Shown here piece by piece: positions 34,542-42,812 of a stretch of DNA of 64,000 bases (the first letter of the stretch is position 1; each line of letters starts with the position of its first letter). The notes below the pieces were generated by a model. The model was not told the origin of the DNA. It was given only the letters and a program-made list of their open reading frames with translations, and did no database searches. Both the position numbers and the translations under genes were made by a program. The DNA is from Mucilaginibacter sp. PAMB04168 (GTDB lineage: Bacteria; Bacteroidota; Bacteroidia; Sphingobacteriales; Sphingobacteriaceae), in the NCBI RefSeq assembly GCF_039634365.2, contig NZ_CP155079.2:5022001-5086000 (forward strand). The letters run 5' to 3'.

Positions 34542-36881
34542 ATGGGGAAATTATTACTTATTCTATCGCTTATTTTACCCATTTGGGCAAATGCTCAAAC
34601 CACAGCGTCTTACATACAGGCAGGCAATGCTAAAGATAAGGTCAAGAATTATAATGGCGCTATACAGGATTATACCCACGCGCTTCAGCTCGATTCGACT
34701 AATGTAAATGCCGTTTTTTACCGCGCAAACTCGCGCACCAATACAGGTGACTTTGCCGGCGCCATTGCCGACTATACGCAAACCATCAGGTTAAAATCAG
34801 ACAAGGGCGAAGCTTATTACTACCGCGCCAATGCACACAGTAATTTGCAGCACTATGAAGACGCTGTAAAAGATTACACTACGGCGTTGCGCTATTTGCC
34901 TAACAATGCTGACATTTATCATTATCGCGCCAACGCTAAAAGCAACCTGAAGGATTTTATAGGCGCTGTAGATGATTTTAATAAAGCCATACAGCTTAAG
35001 CCTAACAATGCCGACCTGTACACCTACCGGGGCGTAGCCAAAAGCAATATGGGCGATAATGCCGGCGCTATACTAGATTACGACCGTGCCATTAAATTTA
35101 AGCCCAACAGCTCTGAATTGTATTACTATCGCGCCAATGCCAAAGCTACCTTAAAGAATTACAACGGCTCCATTTTAGATTTTGATAAAGCCATTGCCTT
35201 AAACCCACGCAATGCCGAGGCCTTTTATTACAGGGGCAACGCTAAGGTAAATATGGGTAATAACCAGGGCGCCATTAATGACTATAACCAGGCAATGCGC
35301 CTCAATCCAAAATTATCAGAGCTGAACCATTACCTGGCTAACGCCAAAATAAACGTAGCCGATAACCGTGGTGCTATTGTAGAGTACACCAAAGCCATTA
35401 CGCAAAACCCAAACAATGCCGAACTGTATGTAAGGCGCGGCGTAGCCCGCTTAAACATTGGCGATAAAGTAAACGCCCTGGCCGACCTTAACAAGGCCAT
35501 CCAGCTTTCGCCTGATGGTTACCCCGAGGCTTACCGTGCGCGTGCCGGTATACGCTATGATAACAAGGATTATGAAGGCGCCATTGATGATGCCGATTTT
35601 GTAATTAAAAGCAATGATAAGGATGATGGTGCATTTGCTATACGGGGTAATTCTAAAGCAGAATTAAAAGATACGGTTAATGCTTTGAGCGATTTGAATA
35701 CGGCAATTGAACTGAATAACCGCAACAGCTATACCTATTACTCGCGCGGTAACGTAAAGCGCGATTTGAAAGACTTACGCGGTGCTGTAGAAGATTACAC
35801 CCGCGCCATTGAGCTGCGCCCCGATTATATGGACGCCTACCTGGAACGCGGCAACGTGCGTGCACGCTTACGCAACTTTGCCGGCGCGGCGCAGGATTAC
35901 CAGCGTGTGCTCGACAATTCTCCAAGAAGCGAGGAGGCTTATTTAAAACTCGGTAACGCCCGTGCCTTGTTTCGGGATTACCAGGGCGCTATTGATACGT
36001 ACAACCTGGGTATAAAGATCAATCCAAAAAATACCGCATTTTTTATTAAACGTGGTGTAGCCAAAAGTAAGCTGGGCGATACGCAGGGTGCCGCACGTGA
36101 TTTTAACCAGGTATTGCGCATTGATACCGGATCGGCAGAGGCTTACCAGAACCGGGGTAACCTGAAAGCCGGTTACGGTGATTTTGAAGGTGCTCTTGCC
36201 GATATAAATAAGGCAATTTCGCAACGCCAAAGCGAGGAAGCTTACTTGTTTTTAGGAAATGCCAAAGCCGGCTTAAATGACCATTTAGGGGCGATAGATG
36301 CTTACAACAAAGCGCTTGACATAAATACCAACAGTGCCAAGGCTTATTATTTCAGGGGCTTATCCAAAGCTTATTTGCCTGATTCATTAAGCGCAATGGA
36401 TGATTTTAAAAAGGCGTATGAAAACGACCCGCAGGATGAGGACGTTTTTGTATACCGGGGCCTGGCTAAATTTGCCTTGCAGGATTCTATTAACGCCATA
36501 CAAGAGTACAACACCGCTATTGATATGAACCCTAACAACTCGGATGCTTACCTGTACCGCGGCGTGGCAAAGTTTAAACTGCAAGATTACCGTGGTGCTA
36601 TGCTGGATTATACCACAGCTATACAAATGAACGCCGCAAACAAAATGGCTTTCCTGCGCAGAGGAGAACTTAAGGTGCAGCAGAGAGATAGTCGGGGCGC
36701 CATTGACGACTTTACGGCCGCCATTGCGCTTGATACCCGCTTACGCCAGGCTTACTACCAACGTGGTATGATACGCGTACAAGTATCGGCCGAAAAAATA
36801 AATGGCTGTATGGACCTGAGTAAAGCAGGCGAATTAGGCTTAAAGGAAGCTTACGACGCAATCAGGAAATATTGTAACTAA
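34542..36881 (+). CDS. Secreted protein of about twenty TPR repeats
   Basis: A 779-residue protein with a signal peptide (MGKLLLILSLILPIWANAQ) and then near-continuous 34-residue tetratricopeptide repeats from about residue 24 to 755. Typical units read YYYRANAKSNLKDFIGAVDD and FNKAIQLKPNNADL. The last stretch (NGCMDLSKAGELGLKEAYDA, then KYC) is a capping motif also seen at the end of the gene at 61053. Such solenoids bind partner proteins, here in the periplasm; the partner is unknown. ATG 34494 would add 16 residues before the signal and cannot be excluded. Confidence 0.9.
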   Translation: MGKLLLILSLILPIWANAQTTASYIQAGNAKDKVKNYNGAIQDYTHALQLDSTNVNAVFYRANSRTNTGDFAGAIADYTQTIRLKSDKGEAYYYRANAHSNLQHYEDAVKDYTTALRYLPNNADIYHYRANAKSNLKDFIGAVDDFNKAIQLKPNNADLYTYRGVAKSNMGDNAGAILDYDRAIKFKPNSSELYYYRANAKATLKNYNGSILDFDKAIALNPRNAEAFYYRGNAKVNMGNNQGAINDYNQAMRLNPKLSELNHYLANAKINVADNRGAIVEYTKAITQNPNNAELYVRRGVARLNIGDKVNALADLNKAIQLSPDGYPEAYRARAGIRYDNKDYEGAIDDADFVIKSNDKDDGAFAIRGNSKAELKDTVNALSDLNTAIELNNRNSYTYYSRGNVKRDLKDLRGAVEDYTRAIELRPDYMDAYLERGNVRARLRNFAGAAQDYQRVLDNSPRSEEAYLKLGNARALFRDYQGAIDTYNLGIKINPKNTAFFIKRGVAKSKLGDTQGAARDFNQVLRIDTGSAEAYQNRGNLKAGYGDFEGALADINKAISQRQSEEAYLFLGNAKAGLNDHLGAIDAYNKALDINTNSAKAYYFRGLSKAYLPDSLSAMDDFKKAYENDPQDEDVFVYRGLAKFALQDSINAIQEYNTAIDMNPNNSDAYLYRGVAKFKLQDYRGAMLDYTTAIQMNAANKMAFLRRGELKVQQRDSRGAIDDFTAAIALDTRLRQAYYQRGMIRVQVSAEKINGCMDLSKAGELGLKEAYDAIRKYCN

Positions 36882-37077
36882 CCTATTAGCTGCCTAGGTT
36901 ACCTTCAAGTAAGATTATGGGCTAATTGAATGCAGGTGCCGAAGGGAGGGCATTCTCTTTAGCGCTTAACTCCAACCCTCTTTTGCCCTGCAGGTAGGTT
37001 TCAGATGATATAGCCAAAATTTTTAGTCTTTATTATCATTTGCTTAACTTGACAAGCAGGCAACCACTTATAAAGTA

Positions 37078-37479
37078 TTACACAATTATTTTACTAAAGC
37101 CATCTTTCACACGGCTAAGCTTGGCCTGAAACATGATGCTCATGAGTTCGGCGCGTTTCTTGGCATCATCGGCCATGGGCCCTTCAAAGTTGTCGTTAAC
37201 AGTTTGGTTAAACACTTGCAACCAGCGGTCAAAATGCTGTGGTTGTATAGATAACGGCGCATGCCGTGCAAAAGGGTTGCCCCTAAAGCCAGCTACACAA
37301 AACAAGGCAGCATTCCAAAAGGCATACATTTTATCCAAATGAGGCTGCCAGTCATCCTTAATTACGTCGGCAAACACCGGTCCAAGCAGCTCATCGTTCC
37401 TTACACTGGCATAAAACCGATCTACCAGCAGCTTAATGCTTTCCAAATCCTTAATATCAAACTTCACTTTCCTTACCAT
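37078..37479 (-). CDS. Group III truncated haemoglobin
   Basis: A 133-residue truncated globin from ATG 37479 (MVRKVKFDIKDLES). The pattern LVDRFYASVRNDELLGPVF, DKMYAFWNAALF, NPFARHAPLSIQPQHFDRWL and MFQAKL matches group III (trHbP/Ctb) globins; His in QHFDRWL is the expected proximal haem ligand. Such globins bind O2 or NO and are linked to nitrosative-stress handling. Its start overlaps the end of the marR gene by 23 nt, so the two are translationally coupled. GTG 37482 is a less likely start. Confidence 0.9.
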   Translation of the reverse strand: MVRKVKFDIKDLESIKLLVDRFYASVRNDELLGPVFADVIKDDWQPHLDKMYAFWNAALFCVAGFRGNPFARHAPLSIQPQHFDRWLQVFNQTVNDNFEGPMADDAKKRAELMSIMFQAKLSRVKDGFSKIIV

Positions 37480-37954
37480 CACTTAGCTTTTCTTTTATTC
37501 TAAGATACATATTCCTTTTGTCGAGCGCTTTCTCCAACTGACCTAAAATGTTTAGTAGATTAGTATCGGCTTCGCTCAGCCAATGTTCGTTTTCAGTCCT
37601 AATCACCTCCAGCACCGGTGCCAGCTGTCGTAACAGCTTTTTACCGCTGGCCGATAAAGACACCATCCGCTTACGGCCGTCATTTTCATCCTTTTGTGCA
37701 ATAATAAGCTTAGCCTTCAGCATCTGGTCGGCAAACTGCACAATAGCGGGGTGCGTCAGCTTTAATTCATCAGCGATATCAACAATAGACATTACCTTTC
37801 TCCGGTTTAGCAGTTCAAGCACCAAAAACCATTTTGATTCAAAATTAAGATTAAGCTCCTTGTATATCTTGTTTACGTCTTGCGCCAGCCGGTCGCTCAG
37901 GCGTTTCAAGCGCGTAGCCAAAGCCAGCTCGGCCAGTTCGGTAATAAGGTCCAT
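37457..37954 (-). CDS. MarR-family transcriptional regulator
   Basis: A 165-residue regulator with a winged HTH at about residues 45-115 (LLNRRKVMSIVDIADELKLTHPAIVQFADQML, then KDENDGRKRMVSLSASGKKLL with the wing Asp-x-Arg). MarR proteins sense small ligands or oxidants. It overlaps the truncated haemoglobin gene and diverges from the GlcG/HbpS gene, so it may control both; the shared spacer has a 12-nt direct repeat (38060-38086). Confidence 0.9.
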   Translation of the reverse strand: MDLITELAELALATRLKRLSDRLAQDVNKIYKELNLNFESKWFLVLELLNRRKVMSIVDIADELKLTHPAIVQFADQMLKAKLIIAQKDENDGRKRMVSLSASGKKLLRQLAPVLEVIRTENEHWLSEADTNLLNILGQLEKALDKRNMYLRIKEKLSDGKESEV

Positions 37955-38059
37955 AGTTGATAAATAGTTCCCTAATATACAATCTTTCCTGCACCCATGC
38001 GACTCCTAAAGTGCGCCTGAAGGCTTGCAAGCAGCTTTTTACCAGATTTATAAACTAAG

Positions 38060-38086
38060 CTTCAAACCGGCTATCTTCAAACCGGC
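38060..38086. repeat. 12-nt direct repeat in the marR/glcG spacer
   Basis: CTTCAAACCGGC occurs at 38060-38071 and again at 38075-38086, a 15-nt period. It lies between the divergent marR and GlcG/HbpS genes, 87 nt before the latter, and could be a protein-binding site. The rest of the spacer shows nothing clear. Confidence 0.35.
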
Positions 38087-38172
38087 AAAATTCTTTATTC
38101 GTTTTTAGCATAGTATAATTAAAACCGAATACCCAGCCGCCTGTAGTTAGATATACCAACAACGACTAAAAA

Positions 38173-38571
38173 ATGAATATTACATTAGAACAAGCGCAGG
38201 CAGTTATAACGGCAGCCCAGTTAAAAGCGCAGGAGATTGGCGTGCCCATGAATATTGCCGTGGTAGATGCCGGCGCTAATTTGAAAGCCTTTGCGCGCAT
38301 GGATAATGCCTGGCTTGGCTCTGTAGATATATCGATCAAGAAAGCCAAAACGGCACGTTTTTTTGATATGGAATCGGGCGATATAGGTGGCTTATCACAA
38401 CCCGGAGGCCCCTTGTACAACATTGAAGTATCTAACGGCGGGTTGATATCTTTTCCGGGTGGCGTGCCGTTGAAAAGCGCCAGTGAGATTGTTGGCGCTA
38501 TAGGCGTATCGGGCGGTAGTGTAGAACAAGACCGTGAGGTGGCTTTGGCCGGAGTTGCCGCTTACAAATAA
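38173..38571 (+). CDS. GlcG/HbpS family haem-binding protein
   Basis: A 132-residue protein of the GlcG/HbpS family: ITLEQAQAVITAAQLKAQEI, NIAVVDAGANLKAFARMDNA, SVDISIKKAKTA and the glycine-rich end GAIGVSGGSVEQDREVALAG. HbpS in Streptomyces binds haem and signals redox stress, and GlcG accompanies glycolate oxidase in E. coli. No signal peptide is seen, so it is cytoplasmic. The divergent MarR-globin pair suggests a haem or redox theme. Confidence 0.9.
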   Translation: MNITLEQAQAVITAAQLKAQEIGVPMNIAVVDAGANLKAFARMDNAWLGSVDISIKKAKTARFFDMESGDIGGLSQPGGPLYNIEVSNGGLISFPGGVPLKSASEIVGAIGVSGGSVEQDREVALAGVAAYK

Positions 38572-38612
38572 GAATAAAGTGCTTACTGGTACATACTAGT
38601 AAGCACTTATTC
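38572..38612. terminator. Bidirectional terminator
   Basis: An 11-bp core stem AAGTGCTTACT/AGTAAGCACTT extended by GAATA/TATTC with one bulge, then T6. It separates the convergent HbpS-like and SDR genes. Confidence 0.88.
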
Positions 38613-38619
38613 TTTTTTA

Positions 38620-39336
38620 TTATGGGTTGGTTGACCACAAGCCCGCTTCTTTTACAAATACCCGGCGGTTTAGCTTTAGGTTGTGCACTATAAACTCAGC
38701 AAAATCTTCGGGCTGCATAACCTTGCCGGGATTGCCATCCGTCAGTTTCAGATCTATAGCCAAACCTGTAGCCACGGTGCTTGGTGTGAGACTGCTTACC
38801 CGTATGTTATGCTTGCGAACCTCCTGCATGAGCGATTCGGACAAGCCAATTAAACCGGCTTTAGATGCAGTGTAAGCACTGGTAACCGCAGCGCCACGCT
38901 GCCCTGCTGTTGATGAGATATTGATGATATCGCCTGTTTTGCGCTCAATCATGGCAGGTAATACAGCACGGGTTACATAGTATACGCCTAGCAAATTCAC
39001 TTGTATGGTTTGCTCAAACTTCGCCGGGTCTAATTCTAAAAAGCTACCAAAGTAAGCTACGCCCGCGTTATTCACTAAAATATCAATAAAACCTAAGTCC
39101 GCCTGTAATTGCTTAACCGCCATGTTTACGGCTTCCATATTAGCAACATCGGCGGTAGCTACCGCAACTTTTACGTTAAACTGCTGCAGCTCGGTCGCGA
39201 GTTGTTCCAGATCGCTTGCGGTACGGGCCAGCAGGCCTACGTTTACACCTTCTTTGGCTAAGGCTATAGCCAGCGCTTTGCCAATGCCTTTACCGGCACC
39301 GGTTATTAAAGCTGTTTTTCCTGATAATGATTCCAT
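38620..39336 (-). CDS. SDR-family oxidoreductase (FabG-like)
   Basis: A 238-residue short-chain dehydrogenase/reductase. The NADPH-binding TGAGKGIGKA, the NNAG motif (VNNAGVAYFG), and the active-site Ser (NISSTAG) with Y-T-A-S-K are all present. It is closest in style to 3-oxoacyl-ACP reductases, but the substrate cannot be told and the neighbours (HbpS-like, HAD phosphatase) give no pathway. Cytoplasmic. Confidence 0.92.
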   Translation of the reverse strand: MESLSGKTALITGAGKGIGKALAIALAKEGVNVGLLARTASDLEQLATELQQFNVKVAVATADVANMEAVNMAVKQLQADLGFIDILVNNAGVAYFGSFLELDPAKFEQTIQVNLLGVYYVTRAVLPAMIERKTGDIINISSTAGQRGAAVTSAYTASKAGLIGLSESLMQEVRKHNIRVSSLTPSTVATGLAIDLKLTDGNPGKVMQPEDFAEFIVHNLKLNRRVFVKEAGLWSTNP

Positions 39337-39423
39337 AATTATAATACATCAAAGCTATATTATAAGCGCCAGAGCAACCAATAGTTTACACAAGCTGACT
39401 AAAATATGGCAGTGATGCTGTAA

Positions 39424-40089
39424 TTACTTTAACAAGTCGGCAAAAAAATTATCAGTAAAATCGGCACTAAAATGCAGGATGTGATCGAGGTGGGCAAATT
39501 CCTCACGCTGATGGGTGGTGGTTAATACCGCCGCAGGCATCCCTGCATTTAACGCCGCCTCTGCACCTTTAGGTACGTCTTCAAACACCAGGCAGTCAAT
39601 TGGGTCTACCTGTAACAGGCGTGCGGCTTTCAAAAACGTTTCGGGATGAGGTTTGCTCAGCAGCACATCATCGGCACTTACAATGGCTTTAAAGTAATGA
39701 CGGATGTTAAGATTATCCAGCACAAAATCGATATTAAAAGGTATAGCAGCTGATGCAATTGCCATCGGCACTTGTTGTTGATGCGCTTCTTCTAACAGAT
39801 TGGCCAAACCGGGCAATAAGGCAAGTTGAGGCAGGTATTCCTGCTGGTAGCGTTGCTCTTTGGCAAATGACAGCGCTTTCTTCTCCTCCTCTGTAAACCG
39901 CTGCGCGCCAAATACCCGCTCCAGCACTTCATCATTTTTGCCGTACATCTGTACCTTAACTTCGTCCCAGCTAAAATTGCCTCCCAATTCTTCGTTAAAT
40001 ATGCGCTGCCAGGCCTTGGTATGGTAGTCCATATCGTTTATCATGGTACCATTCATATCAAATATTAATGCGCGCGGTCGTTTAGTCAT
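39424..40089 (-). CDS. HAD phosphatase, beta-phosphoglucomutase-like, Asn variant
   Basis: A 221-residue haloacid-dehalogenase-type phosphatase with a C1 cap. Motif I reads ALIFDMNGTMI: the nucleophile Asp11 is there, but the second Asp that acts as general acid/base in DxDGT is Asn13. Motif II (AIASAA), motif III Lys (SKPHPETFLKAA) and motif IV (VFEDVPKG) are normal. It may be a sugar-phosphate phosphatase or mutase-like enzyme with altered activity. The start at ATG 40089 is preferred; ATG 40116 adds nine residues. Confidence 0.88.
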   Translation of the reverse strand: MTKRPRALIFDMNGTMINDMDYHTKAWQRIFNEELGGNFSWDEVKVQMYGKNDEVLERVFGAQRFTEEEKKALSFAKEQRYQQEYLPQLALLPGLANLLEEAHQQQVPMAIASAAIPFNIDFVLDNLNIRHYFKAIVSADDVLLSKPHPETFLKAARLLQVDPIDCLVFEDVPKGAEAALNAGMPAAVLTTTHQREEFAHLDHILHFSADFTDNFFADLLK

Positions 40090-40171
40090 GATTGCAAATA
40101 GGCTAAAATTAAACATTAAGGCAAATTTTTGTTACAAAAGCCGGTTAGTCATCCACGCATGTACTTTTTGC

Positions 40172-40179
40172 TACCTTTG
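40172..40179 (+). promoter_or_regulatory. -7 element of pgpA
   Basis: TACCTTTG matches TAnnTTTG and lies 17 nt before the pgpA ATG; the -33 region is weak. Confidence 0.45.
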
Positions 40180-40196
40180 CCGGCGCATTATTCGTC

Positions 40197-40658
40197 ATGA
40201 ATCTGAACAAAATCATAGCCTCAATTTTTGGTGTTGGATATATAAAAGGCGGGGGTACCGTAGCTGCGGTAATTACTTGTTTAGTTATATACCTGCTACG
40301 CCCAACTGATGTTTTTGAACATATTTGGGTATTACCTTTAGCTACTGTATTGGTTACCCTAACAGGCATCCATACCGGCAATCAGGTAGAGGCCGATTGG
40401 GGCAAAGACAGCTCCCGGGTTGTGATAGATGAAGTAGCCGGGCAAATGATAGCCTTGCTATTTGTCCCGTTAACCAATTTTAACCTTATAGTTGCACTAA
40501 TACTTTTCCGCTTTTTCGATATTGTTAAACCCCTCGGCATACGCAAAATGGAAAAACTCCCAGCCGGCACCGGCGTAATGATGGATGATGTGCTCGCTGG
40601 CGTTTATGCCAACATTGTGCTGCAAATCATTCTTTTTATTATCAGCCGCTACGTTTAA
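40197..40658 (+). CDS. pgpA: Phosphatidylglycerophosphatase A
   Basis: A 153-residue membrane phosphatase that makes phosphatidylglycerol. The family motifs GVGYIKGGGTVAA near the N-terminus and EADWGKDSSRVVIDEVAGQMIAL (catalytic acidic cluster) in the middle, followed by FRFFDIVKPLGIRKMEKLPAG and GVMMDDVLAG, are all seen. Three to four hydrophobic helices place it in the inner membrane. Its stop codon is 2 nt from that of the convergent glycosyltransferase. Confidence 0.95.
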   Translation: MNLNKIIASIFGVGYIKGGGTVAAVITCLVIYLLRPTDVFEHIWVLPLATVLVTLTGIHTGNQVEADWGKDSSRVVIDEVAGQMIALLFVPLTNFNLIVALILFRFFDIVKPLGIRKMEKLPAGTGVMMDDVLAGVYANIVLQIILFIISRYV

Positions 40659-40660
40659 GC

Positions 40661-42343
40661 TTATTTAATTTTGATCAGGTAATCGGTAGTGCAGGCTTGC
40701 TTTCGGGTAGCCGGATTCAGAAATTCCTTGGTTAAGCGGGTTATACCAAAATCGGTATCAGCATAAACAACTTCGTACTTTACACCTTCTTTCAGCAGGT
40801 TAGCCTTAGCTTCGGGCGTAGTGAATATCCACACTTCCTCGCCTTTAGCTCTCTTCTCTTTAATACCCGGAACGCCAATAAAACCCGTGAGGTTTTGTGC
40901 GTAGAAGTTGAACCCTGAACTGTGATGATAAAAGTTATAAATATGCTGTTTGGGAATATTATTGCGGTTAACTACCTGTGCCAAACCTATACCGCCCTGG
41001 TAATTTAACAATTGCTGGTATACATTACCGTTAATAAGCACATTGGTAAGTGATGCCATTAAAACCGAAAGTACCACCAGCCTGGTTAGCACCTCGCGCT
41101 CTTTAACCAGCACATAAACCATTGCAGCCAAAACAACAACCGATACCCCCATAACCGACCAAGAATGTACTGGGAAACACCAAAAGTTTAACAGCACCAG
41201 CAGCACAGCTACAATGGCAATTACTAAATACTGAATAATTAGGTAAATATTAAGGCTACGCTGATGATGCAATTCAAATTTAGTAATAAGCAACCCAGCA
41301 GTAATAAGTGCAAAAAACGGGAACAGGATATTTAAATAATGCGGCAGCTGATAACCCGATGAAGATATGATAACAAAGATGAAGATGATGGTACCTACTG
41401 TTAAGAATTCGTAATGCTTAATGGGCGTAAAACGGTTCTTTACAAAAAAGGCCGCCCAGTCGAAAAACGCCACATAGGTAAGCAGGCAAAACGGCAGGAA
41501 AGCCCATAGCAGGGTATGAAAAAAGAAAAAATAATCTTTGTGCCCTTTACCCCAATGCTTGCCATCCAGTCGTTCAAAATTTTGCTGCCAAAGGATGAAC
41601 TTTACGCCCGATACGTTGCGCATATTACGCACCACCTTTTCGGGATGCAGATCATATTGCAGGTAATAACAGTACACGCAGGGGGCAATAAAAATAGCCC
41701 AGCAAACCAACACCACCAGCCAGCGCCAGTGAAAAATAGCTGTCCAGTTGCGCTGATATACCAGTAGAAAGAACAGTGCAGCGCAAGGCATTACAAATCC
41801 AATCATACCCTTGGTGGTAAAAGCCATAGCCAACCCTAAAGCTGCCAGCACATAGTTGTACCAGCGCGCATTATAAACCGATTCTACTAATTGCCAGGTA
41901 GCAAATATGATACTGGCCGTAAGCAGTGCATCCATACGTACATCGTTATTAGCCAGAAACTGGGCCTGAGCACTGGCATAAATTACAGCAGCCAGCAGGC
42001 CGGCGGGTTGATTATACAAGCGCCTACCCAGCTTGTAGGTAGAAAACAAGCCTAAAATGGTTGCTAACAACGCTGGTATTTTATAAGCAATAGTATTTAC
42101 GCCAAACAGATTGAACGACAGGGCAGACAGCCAGAAATGCAGGTGGGGTTTGTCCAGGTAATCTTTGCCATTATCATCAACCAGGTTCACATAATCATGG
42201 TTTTGCACCATGTGCAGGGCAATGTTAGCGTGGTGCGAGGCATCCTCGTTCATTAAGGGCACAAAAAGACCAAAAACATAGGCCACCGCTAACGAAAAAA
42301 ACAGCCAGAACCAGGTTTTATTATTAATAGGATTTTGCGTCAT
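40661..42343 (-). CDS. ArnT/PMT-type membrane glycosyltransferase
   Basis: A 560-residue GT-C glycosyltransferase (PMT_2/GT83 type) with about twelve TM helices. The first loop has MNEDASHHANIALHM with the acidic pair expected for the polyprenyl-sugar site, then LDKPHLHFWLSALSF, a hallmark of ArnT-like enzymes. It transfers a sugar from a polyprenyl-phosphate donor, perhaps to lipid A or a glycan, in the periplasm. The C-terminal soluble part is about 120 residues. It is not linked to other glycan genes here. Confidence 0.85.
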   Translation of the reverse strand: MTQNPINNKTWFWLFFSLAVAYVFGLFVPLMNEDASHHANIALHMVQNHDYVNLVDDNGKDYLDKPHLHFWLSALSFNLFGVNTIAYKIPALLATILGLFSTYKLGRRLYNQPAGLLAAVIYASAQAQFLANNDVRMDALLTASIIFATWQLVESVYNARWYNYVLAALGLAMAFTTKGMIGFVMPCAALFFLLVYQRNWTAIFHWRWLVVLVCWAIFIAPCVYCYYLQYDLHPEKVVRNMRNVSGVKFILWQQNFERLDGKHWGKGHKDYFFFFHTLLWAFLPFCLLTYVAFFDWAAFFVKNRFTPIKHYEFLTVGTIIFIFVIISSSGYQLPHYLNILFPFFALITAGLLITKFELHHQRSLNIYLIIQYLVIAIVAVLLVLLNFWCFPVHSWSVMGVSVVVLAAMVYVLVKEREVLTRLVVLSVLMASLTNVLINGNVYQQLLNYQGGIGLAQVVNRNNIPKQHIYNFYHHSSGFNFYAQNLTGFIGVPGIKEKRAKGEEVWIFTTPEAKANLLKEGVKYEVVYADTDFGITRLTKEFLNPATRKQACTTDYLIKIK

Positions 42344-42485
42344 GAATATGTGCGGATCAAAAGCTTAGGCCATTAAGCACAAGCGTTAACACAGCAAAAT
42401 TACTTATTTAAGAATATACTTAACCTGTTTAGCAAAACATTAACAGAAACGCACCTGTTTACCAGCTACAACAACATATATAACC

Positions 42486-42731
42486 ATGATTATGAAAAAC
42501 ATAAAGAGCTTAGCTGCTATAGCATTAATAGCCGCTTCATTAACCGCATGCGGGGGTAACGGCGGCGAAAATAAAAACGTAGGTGGCTCTACCGATACTG
42601 CCAATGCAGTAGAGGGTTCAAATGCAGGCAATGAAACAACCGGCTCAAGCATGACCACCGATTCAACCGGTAAAGATTCAACCAGTATGAGTGAAGGCAA
42701 TGCCAAGCCCGATGGCCGTCCGCAACAGTAA
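42486..42731 (+). CDS. Small Ser/Thr/Gly-rich lipoprotein
   Basis: An 81-residue lipoprotein: MIMKNIKSLAAIALIAAS then the lipobox LTAC. The mature part is low in complexity and rich in Gly, Ser, Thr and Asn (for example GGSTDTANAVEGSNAG) with no hydrophobic core, so it is likely disordered. ATG 42492 is an alternative start. A strong terminator follows at once. The function is unknown; similar short lipoproteins are common in the group. Confidence 0.75.
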   Translation: MIMKNIKSLAAIALIAASLTACGGNGGENKNVGGSTDTANAVEGSNAGNETTGSSMTTDSTGKDSTSMSEGNAKPDGRPQQ

Positions 42732-42738
42732 TTAAACA

Positions 42739-42772
42739 AAAAGCGTCATTACCTAGCAGTAATGACGCTTTT
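42739..42772. terminator. Bidirectional terminator between lipoprotein gene and serS
   Basis: A perfect 14-bp stem (AAAAGCGTCATTAC and complement) around CTAGCA, with A and T runs at its ends. It serves both convergent genes. Confidence 0.9.
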
Positions 42773-42812
42773 ATCAAAATACGAAATTCAACACCGGGAT
42801 TTCGAAATCAAT

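Noticed and set aside
36882..37077. Spacer after the TPR gene checked for genes and terminators
   Set aside because: No ORF, no T-tailed hairpin and no promoter match could be supported.
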